64,000 nt of DNA from Flavobacterium nackdongense (GTDB lineage: Bacteria > Bacteroidota > Bacteroidia > Flavobacteriales > Flavobacteriaceae). A program made the translations under genes and the position numbers. Shown here one piece after another: positions 59,089 through 64,000 of this stretch. Position 1 is the first letter of the stretch, and each line of letters opens with the position of its first letter. The notes under the pieces are model-generated. The model saw nothing but the letters and a program-made list of their open reading frames with translations. It did not search any database and was not told where the DNA came from. The DNA lies in contig NZ_CP037933.1 of the NCBI RefSeq assembly GCF_004355225.1, forward strand, positions 1,922,001-1,986,000, written 5' to 3'.

Positions 59089-61782
59089 TTAAAATTGTTG
59101 TCCTATGATAAAGTGTGTTTCCCAACCATTAGCTTGTGGTCTTAGTAAACCGTTTGGCAAAGGCAATCCATCAAATCCATATCCGAAATCTATTCCCAAT
59201 AATCCGAAGGCAGGCATATAAACACGCAATCCAGCACCAGCAGAGCGACTCAAAGCAAAAGGGTTATAATTTTTGAAAGTATCGAAAGAGGAACCTGCTT
59301 CTAGGAACGTTAAGGCATAAATCGACGCCGATGGTTTTAAGGTTATTGGGTATCTTAATTCCAAAGAATATTTGTTGTAAACTGTTGCGCCAACGGGTTC
59401 GCCAAGACTATTTACGGGTGTTAAAGAGCTATTAGGATACCCTCGTAAAGCGATTACTTCTCTTCCGTCCATAGCGAAGTTTTGCATTCCGTCTCCTCCT
59501 AAAAAGAATCTTTCGAATGGAATAATTCCTCTATCTTGGTTGTAGGCTCCTAGGAATCCGAACTCAACTAAAGCGCGCAATACAAGCGGACTTTTTGGAG
59601 TTCCAAGTACTTTTGTGTACCAATCTGCTTTGAATTTTAGTTTGTAATATTCTAACCAATTGTATTTTTTCTGATCTACTTTTGCAGGGTCGGCCGCGGC
59701 ATCTTGATAATCCGACACACTGTTTGGAGTTGGATTGGTTTGACTTGGGATTGCTTCTAAATAATCCCCGCTGTTTACTCTAATGCCATTAGTACCGGTA
59801 TATGAAGCGCCTGAATAAATGTATTTGTATTCTTTTTGGTCGCCCAATGTGGCATAATTTACGCCATTAAACAAAGAGTAAGGTAGTGTAAATTTACCAA
59901 CTATACTAAATTCAGCTCCATAAATTGGAAATATTGGGTTGATACCTTTATTACTTCTTGATAGCCCTATTGTATAAGCTAAGTTTCTAGATGCTCCGTC
60001 TCCAAAGGTAAATAATCCGGTATTGTAGTTATGTAGATCATAATGTTGGTAACTAACCGTTTGTGACAATCCAAAATAATCATCTGGCACGGTAAGTCGT
60101 TTGTATATTCCAGCCGATATCGTCAAGATATTAAAACTACGACTTTTGTCCACTCTTTGGGTTTGGAAGTTATTATAAAACTGCTGCGTGTACGAAAAAG
60201 AGGTATTCAACTGCACCGGTTTTTGTCTGCCAAACCAAGGCTCCGAAAAGGATAAGCTGTAGGTTCTAAAATAGGAACTTGCTTGTAATCGCAAAGATAC
60301 TTTTTGACCGTCACCCATAGGAAGGGGTTTGTAAGCTTCTTTATTGAATAGATTTCTAGCCGAAAAGTTATTGAATGACAAGCCTAAAGTTCCGATGAAA
60401 CCACCTCCGCCATAACCTCCTTGAAGTTCTATTTGGCTTGCTCCTTTTTCAGTCAAAGGATAGTCGATATCTACAGTACCTGCGGCTGCATCTACGTTTT
60501 TGAATTTCGGCTCGATTGATTCCGGATCAAAAAATCCTAATTGCCCGATTTCACGAATGGTTCTGATCAATAAATCTTTATTGTATTTTTCTCCTGGTTT
60601 TGTTCTCAATTCTCGATACACTACGTGGTCGTTTGTTTTGTCGTTTCCGGAAATGGTTATTTTGTTGAAATAAGCAATAGGCCCTTCGGTAATTCGAATC
60701 TCAAAGTCGATAGAATCGTTGGCTGTCTTGGTTTCTACTGCGTTAATATTGGAAAACAAATAACCGTTATTTTGGTATAAATTGGTAATATCATCACCAT
60801 CAGGTTTTGTTTTATCGGCGATTCTTTTCTCTAATAAAACTCCGTTGTACGTATCTCCTTTTTTGATGCCTAACATACCAAGCAGTCCCTCGTCAGAATA
60901 CACAGTATTGCCTAGGAATTTGATATTTCCAAATCGATATTTATTGCCTTCTTCAACTTTTATTTTTATCATCAAAGCTTTTAAGTCTTCGTTATAAGCA
61001 ACAGAGTCTGAAAGTATGCGGGCATCGCGATAGCCTCTTTCTTTGTAGGCTGCGATTACTTTTTCTAAATCGTCATTGTATTTGGCTTGAATGAACTTCG
61101 ATGTTTTTAGACTTATCAAGGTTTTTCGCTTCGTATCTTTCATAGCAGCGCGAAGAGTCTCGGACTTAACCTCTTTATTTCCTTCAAATACAATGTCTTT
61201 GATTTTGACTTTCGATCCTTTGTCAATTTTTACTACCATGTTCACATGGTTGGTCATTGAAGTATCTATAACGGTATTTATGTTGACTTTGGTATTGAAA
61301 AACCCGTCTTTTTTGTATTTATTTTCGATATAATATTTGGTAGTGGTAATTAAATTTTCGTTAACTACTTTTTCTTTAGTAAGACCATTGTCTTTGATAA
61401 GTCCTTCTATTTTGCTTTTGTTTACGCCCACAAACTTTACCTCATTTAATTTAGGTAATTCTTCGACATGCAAATCAAGGTAAATACTGTCCTTTTCAAT
61501 TTTATTGATATAAAACGTAATTTCATCAAAAAGACCAAGTTTTCCTAGTTTTTTGATGGCATTGCTAATTTCTTCACCTGGAACGGTTATTTCCTGTCCT
61601 TTTTCGAGGCCAGCAAATGTGGTTACAGTATTGGGGTTAAAACTTATTTTTCCTACGATATCAACCTTGGCAAGGATATAGGTTTTTCCTTGGTCGAATG
61701 GTACTCTGTCTTGTGCTTTAATTTGCGAAAAACTTCCAAAAATCAAAAGGCCTAGGAGTAACTTTATGCTTTTTTGTAACAC
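59089..61782 (-). CDS. bamA: outer membrane protein assembly factor BamA
   Basis: An 897-residue Omp85 protein that inserts beta-barrels into the outer membrane. Signal peptide MLQKSIKLLLGLLIFGSFS then five POTRA-like repeats (VGKISFNPNTVTTFAGLEKG; GLFDEITFYIN; KIKDIVFEGNKEV; KFLGNTVYSDEGLLGMLGIK; NKITISGNDKTNDHV) and a C-terminal barrel (GGGFIGTLGLSFNNFSARN, RYPITLKPSASIYAL, ending FIIGQQF). I choose a GTG start at 61782, seven bases after uppS: it gives a proper signal peptide, while the longest frame (to 61920) would overlap uppS by 131 bases. Confidence 0.93.
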   Translation of the reverse strand: MLQKSIKLLLGLLIFGSFSQIKAQDRVPFDQGKTYILAKVDIVGKISFNPNTVTTFAGLEKGQEITVPGEEISNAIKKLGKLGLFDEITFYINKIEKDSIYLDLHVEELPKLNEVKFVGVNKSKIEGLIKDNGLTKEKVVNENLITTTKYYIENKYKKDGFFNTKVNINTVIDTSMTNHVNMVVKIDKGSKVKIKDIVFEGNKEVKSETLRAAMKDTKRKTLISLKTSKFIQAKYNDDLEKVIAAYKERGYRDARILSDSVAYNEDLKALMIKIKVEEGNKYRFGNIKFLGNTVYSDEGLLGMLGIKKGDTYNGVLLEKRIADKTKPDGDDITNLYQNNGYLFSNINAVETKTANDSIDFEIRITEGPIAYFNKITISGNDKTNDHVVYRELRTKPGEKYNKDLLIRTIREIGQLGFFDPESIEPKFKNVDAAAGTVDIDYPLTEKGASQIELQGGYGGGGFIGTLGLSFNNFSARNLFNKEAYKPLPMGDGQKVSLRLQASSYFRTYSLSFSEPWFGRQKPVQLNTSFSYTQQFYNNFQTQRVDKSRSFNILTISAGIYKRLTVPDDYFGLSQTVSYQHYDLHNYNTGLFTFGDGASRNLAYTIGLSRSNKGINPIFPIYGAEFSIVGKFTLPYSLFNGVNYATLGDQKEYKYIYSGASYTGTNGIRVNSGDYLEAIPSQTNPTPNSVSDYQDAAADPAKVDQKKYNWLEYYKLKFKADWYTKVLGTPKSPLVLRALVEFGFLGAYNQDRGIIPFERFFLGGDGMQNFAMDGREVIALRGYPNSSLTPVNSLGEPVGATVYNKYSLELRYPITLKPSASIYALTFLEAGSSFDTFKNYNPFALSRSAGAGLRVYMPAFGLLGIDFGYGFDGLPLPNGLLRPQANGWETHFIIGQQF

Positions 61783-61789
61783 TAAAAAA

Positions 61790-62530
61790 TTATTTAATTT
61801 GTTCACTTGTTTTTCCAAATCTACGCTCTCTTTTTTGATAACTAATGATAGCCTCATATAAATCTTTCTCTTTGAAGTCCGGCCATAATACATCAGTAAA
61901 ATATAACTCTGCGTAGGCAATTTGCCATAACAAAAAATTACTTATTCTATGCTCTCCACTTGTTCTAATTAATAAATCTACCTCGGGTAAATTTTGGGTG
62001 TAAAGATGCTCATTTATAATTGAATCGTCAATATCGTCTATTGAAATTATATTATTTTTAACTTTATCGCTAATGTTTCTTACAGCATTTACTATTTCTT
62101 CCCTTGAACCGTAGCTCAATGCTAGGGTGAGTGTCATTTTTGTGTTGTGCTTTGTTTTTTCTATAACGTCGAAAAGTTCGTCCTGAGCTGATTTGGGTAA
62201 TTTTTCTAAATTGCCAATAGCGTTCATTTTGACGTTGTTTTCCTGCAGAGTTTGGAGTTCTTTCCTTAATGATTTGATTAATAATTTCATTAAAGTTTCA
62301 ACCTCTATTTTGGGTCTGTTCCAATTTTCTGTTGAAAACGCATACAAAGTAAGGTATTCGATTCCCAAATCGGCGCAGGTTTTTATGTTATCTTTGACCG
62401 ATTTTGAGCCTTTTTCGTGGCCAAATGCCCTCAGAAAGCCTTGTTTTTTTGCCCAACGACCATTGCCATCCATGATGATAGCGAGGTGATTTGGCAATCT
62501 GCTTATGTCGATTTCGTCTAGTAAATTCAT
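61790..62530 (-). CDS. uppS: isoprenyl transferase (undecaprenyl diphosphate synthase)
   Basis: A 246-residue cis-prenyltransferase producing undecaprenyl diphosphate, the lipid carrier for cell-wall and O-antigen sugars. The active site begins with Asp21 in AIIMDGNGRWAKK; AFGHEKGSKSVKD, YAFSTENWNRPK, SYGSREEIVNAVR, DLLIRTSGEHRISNFLLWQ and FTDVLWPDF follow in the expected order. M13 of the open frame (MNLLDEIDIS) is chosen since the upstream porG stop is only four bases before it. Confidence 0.95.
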   Translation of the reverse strand: MNLLDEIDISRLPNHLAIIMDGNGRWAKKQGFLRAFGHEKGSKSVKDNIKTCADLGIEYLTLYAFSTENWNRPKIEVETLMKLLIKSLRKELQTLQENNVKMNAIGNLEKLPKSAQDELFDVIEKTKHNTKMTLTLALSYGSREEIVNAVRNISDKVKNNIISIDDIDDSIINEHLYTQNLPEVDLLIRTSGEHRISNFLLWQIAYAELYFTDVLWPDFKEKDLYEAIISYQKRERRFGKTSEQIK

Positions 62531-62534
62531 TTTT

Positions 62535-63209
62535 TTATTCTGCGCAATAACAAGGTTTGTTTCCAAAGGTGTAAGTCAGTGTTAGCCCTGAAAAAACATA
62601 CCAATCGTTATTATTTATATTTCCAAATTTTGTCCAACTGTCGTCTGTTGGATTGCTTCCGTCTAAATTATCAGTAAAGGTGTACCTTGCTCCAACTTCC
62701 AGTGCCAAAATCAAATGTGGCCATACATTCGATTTTATTCCGACTGTCACCGGAATGGCAAACGCACCTATTCTTTCTTGTGTAACAATGTTGCTTGAAT
62801 CTAAATGGCTATCACGAATTCTTAAATAGTTAATTCCGGAATGAACATAAGGCGTATACTTTCTTTCAACTTCGTGCAAGTTAAAATCAAAAAAATTAAA
62901 TTCAAGGCCTAAAGATACTTCTTTTATACTATTTCTAAAATGATATCCTCTTTGATTTCTCCCTGGTTCCTTAGAATCGAGATCGTCAGCTTGATAATAA
63001 GCGCCATTCAATGAAAATCGGTAGGCAAGCCTCGGATTTCTATTATACTTGTATAAAATTCCCATTGCTGGTTGGTTTGGAGCAATATAGGTTGTCGATC
63101 CAACATCGCCTATATAATTGCTTCCGCCAACAAAAACACCAACTTCATGAATTTGTGCGTTCATCGAAATGAAACAAAACAAAAAAATAAGTTTGAAAAA
63201 TTTATACAT
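62535..63209 (-). CDS. porG: type IX secretion outer-membrane protein PorG (DUF6089)
   Basis: A 224-residue outer-membrane beta-barrel, signal FKLIFLFCFISMNAQ. The pattern EVGVFVGGSNYIGDVG, NPRLAYRFSLNGAYYQADD, EFNFFDFNL, TPYVHSGINYL and a terminal strand with LTLTYTFG followed by a Cys-containing tail fits PorG, which associates with the PorKN ring of type IX secretion. It is always found upstream of uppS-bamA in flavobacteria, as here. Confidence 0.88.
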   Translation of the reverse strand: MYKFFKLIFLFCFISMNAQIHEVGVFVGGSNYIGDVGSTTYIAPNQPAMGILYKYNRNPRLAYRFSLNGAYYQADDLDSKEPGRNQRGYHFRNSIKEVSLGLEFNFFDFNLHEVERKYTPYVHSGINYLRIRDSHLDSSNIVTQERIGAFAIPVTVGIKSNVWPHLILALEVGARYTFTDNLDGSNPTDDSWTKFGNINNNDWYVFSGLTLTYTFGNKPCYCAE

Positions 63210-63378
63210 TTAATTAAAAATTGCGTGCAAATATAATAATTATCAACGCCAATCAATACTCATTATAGTAAATGTGTAGTTTATTGGTAATTCGAAGCAA
63301 AATTTCTGGGAAATTACTGTTTCATTATTACAGAAACGGTAAAAAGTACGATATTGTATATGGCGAAGCGAATTAGAT
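63210..63378. other. intergenic gap between nadK and porG
   Basis: No gene is seen in these 169 bases. The sequence is AT-rich with no convincing hairpin or consensus -7 box that I can support. Confidence 0.4.
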
Positions 63379-64000
63379 TTAATTTCTGCGGTCTTCGCCC
63401 CAAAACAGCTTGGTTCTTAGTGTTTTTAAGAAGGTCTCGTCAGGGATTTCCACCATATTAATTTGGAATGGGGTTTTCTTAATCGTAAGTATGGTATTGT
63501 TATTTACTGATGTAATTCTGGAGTCTAATGACACTAAATAATGCTCTTCGCGACCCGAAATCTTAAGTTTTATTGTGGTGTCATCGGTGATTACAAGTGG
63601 GCGTACATTTAAATTATGTGGTGCAATTGGGGTAACCACCAAACTTTGAACATCAGGCGTTAATATTGGGCCGCCGCAGCTCATCGAATAGCCAGTCGAA
63701 CCTGTTGGGGTAGCTATTATCAGGCCGTCTGCCCAATACGAATTCAGATATTCGTCATTCAAATGCGTTTCTATGGTAATCATCGAAGTGGTGTCTTTTC
63801 GGCTCACTGAAATTTCGTTCAAAGCAAAATTAATTTCTTGAATCGATTCGTTTTCCGGCGAAGATGTTAGGCTCAATAAGGTTCTTTTCGAAAGGGTGTA
63901 TTTTTTTTCGATTATAAATTGCATAAACGCTGCAATATTTTCTTTTTGAACAGTAGCCAGAAAACCCAATCTTCCGGCATTGATGCCCAAAATTGGGACA
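63379..64000 (-). CDS. nadK: NAD kinase (N-terminal part off window)
   Basis: The C-terminal ~207 residues of an ATP-NAD kinase, open across the right edge. Recognisable are PILGINAGRLGFLA (substrate loop, from the edge), NEISVSRKDTTSMI, the diagnostic IIATPTGSTGYSMSCGGPI, PIAPHNLNVRPLVI and SLDSR. The GGDGT motif lies beyond the window. A TTG at 63990 within the frame is not the true start, because the frame continues in conserved sequence to 63999. It makes NADP and heads the envelope gene cluster. Confidence 0.93.
   Translation of the reverse strand, partial: VPILGINAGRLGFLATVQKENIAAFMQFIIEKKYTLSKRTLLSLTSSPENESIQEINFALNEISVSRKDTTSMITIETHLNDEYLNSYWADGLIIATPTGSTGYSMSCGGPILTPDVQSLVVTPIAPHNLNVRPLVITDDTTIKLKISGREEHYLVSLDSRITSVNNNTILTIKKTPFQINMVEIPDETFLKTLRTKLFWGEDRRN

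Overview
The window reads as about 64 kb of chromosome from a gliding Flavobacterium-type member of the Bacteroidota. The evidence is low GC, many genes preceded by the Bacteroidota -7 element TAnnTTTG, gliding and type IX secretion genes (gldB, gldC, a PorP/SprF paralogue, porG), a flavobacterial gene order nadK-porG-uppS-bamA-ompH-ompH-murI, and lipoproteins with short Bacteroidota-style lipoboxes. There are no rRNA genes, phage, IS transposases or CRISPR arrays; one tRNA-Gly is present. Most of the window is housekeeping sequence with small accessory inserts.

Layout, left to right. 1-10.5 kb: a DUF5916 outer-membrane protein cut by the window edge, two convergent L,D-transpeptidases, tRNA-Gly(TCC), peptidase E, two small envelope proteins, an M1 metallopeptidase, tatA and a PAP2 phosphatase. 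10.5-20.3 kb: an O-methyltransferase translationally coupled to a ParE-type toxin and its antitoxin, rlmN, an unknown lipoprotein, a polyprenyl diphosphate synthase, a sigma factor / membrane protein / beta-barrel module, dnaG and a LuxR-type response regulator. 20.3-28.1 kb: nadE, divergent gldB-gldC, a folK-deoxynucleoside kinase fusion, sppA, then a DUF4143 ATPase cassette inserted between two exact 53-bp copies of a terminator, and a DUF2797 gene. 28.3-35.7 kb: a GH3-like protein, a decayed toxin remnant, then a cytochrome oxidase assembly and subunit operon (ctaB, two subunit III genes, subunit IV, two SCO-like proteins, DUF420). 35.7-48.1 kb: a Tat-exported GH116 glycosidase with an RbsD-like lipoprotein, a DUF4403 lipoprotein, and a tripartite efflux operon (ATPase, two FtsX-type permeases, two adaptors, TolC). 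48.1-64 kb: tsaB, a second toxin-antitoxin pair, an AT-rich lipoprotein, mscS with a terminator in its leader, a DUF255 thioredoxin-fold protein, a NifU-like protein, a PorP/SprF paralogue, gamma-carbonic anhydrase, and the outer-membrane biogenesis operon nadK-porG-uppS-bamA-ompH-ompH, with murI as the last gene.

The genes most likely to form a little-described unit are (a) the DUF4143 ATPase cassette with four 23-bp iterons upstream of its promoter, held between direct repeats of the sppA terminator; (b) the sigma factor / anti-sigma-like / coiled-coil beta-barrel trio at 15.2-17.5 kb; and (c) the antitoxin-toxin-methyltransferase string at 10.5-11.7 kb. Several start codons were moved relative to the longest reading frame because a TAnnTTTG element or an upstream gene occupies the longer version. 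Functions given are from recognition of motifs and protein families; no database search was run.
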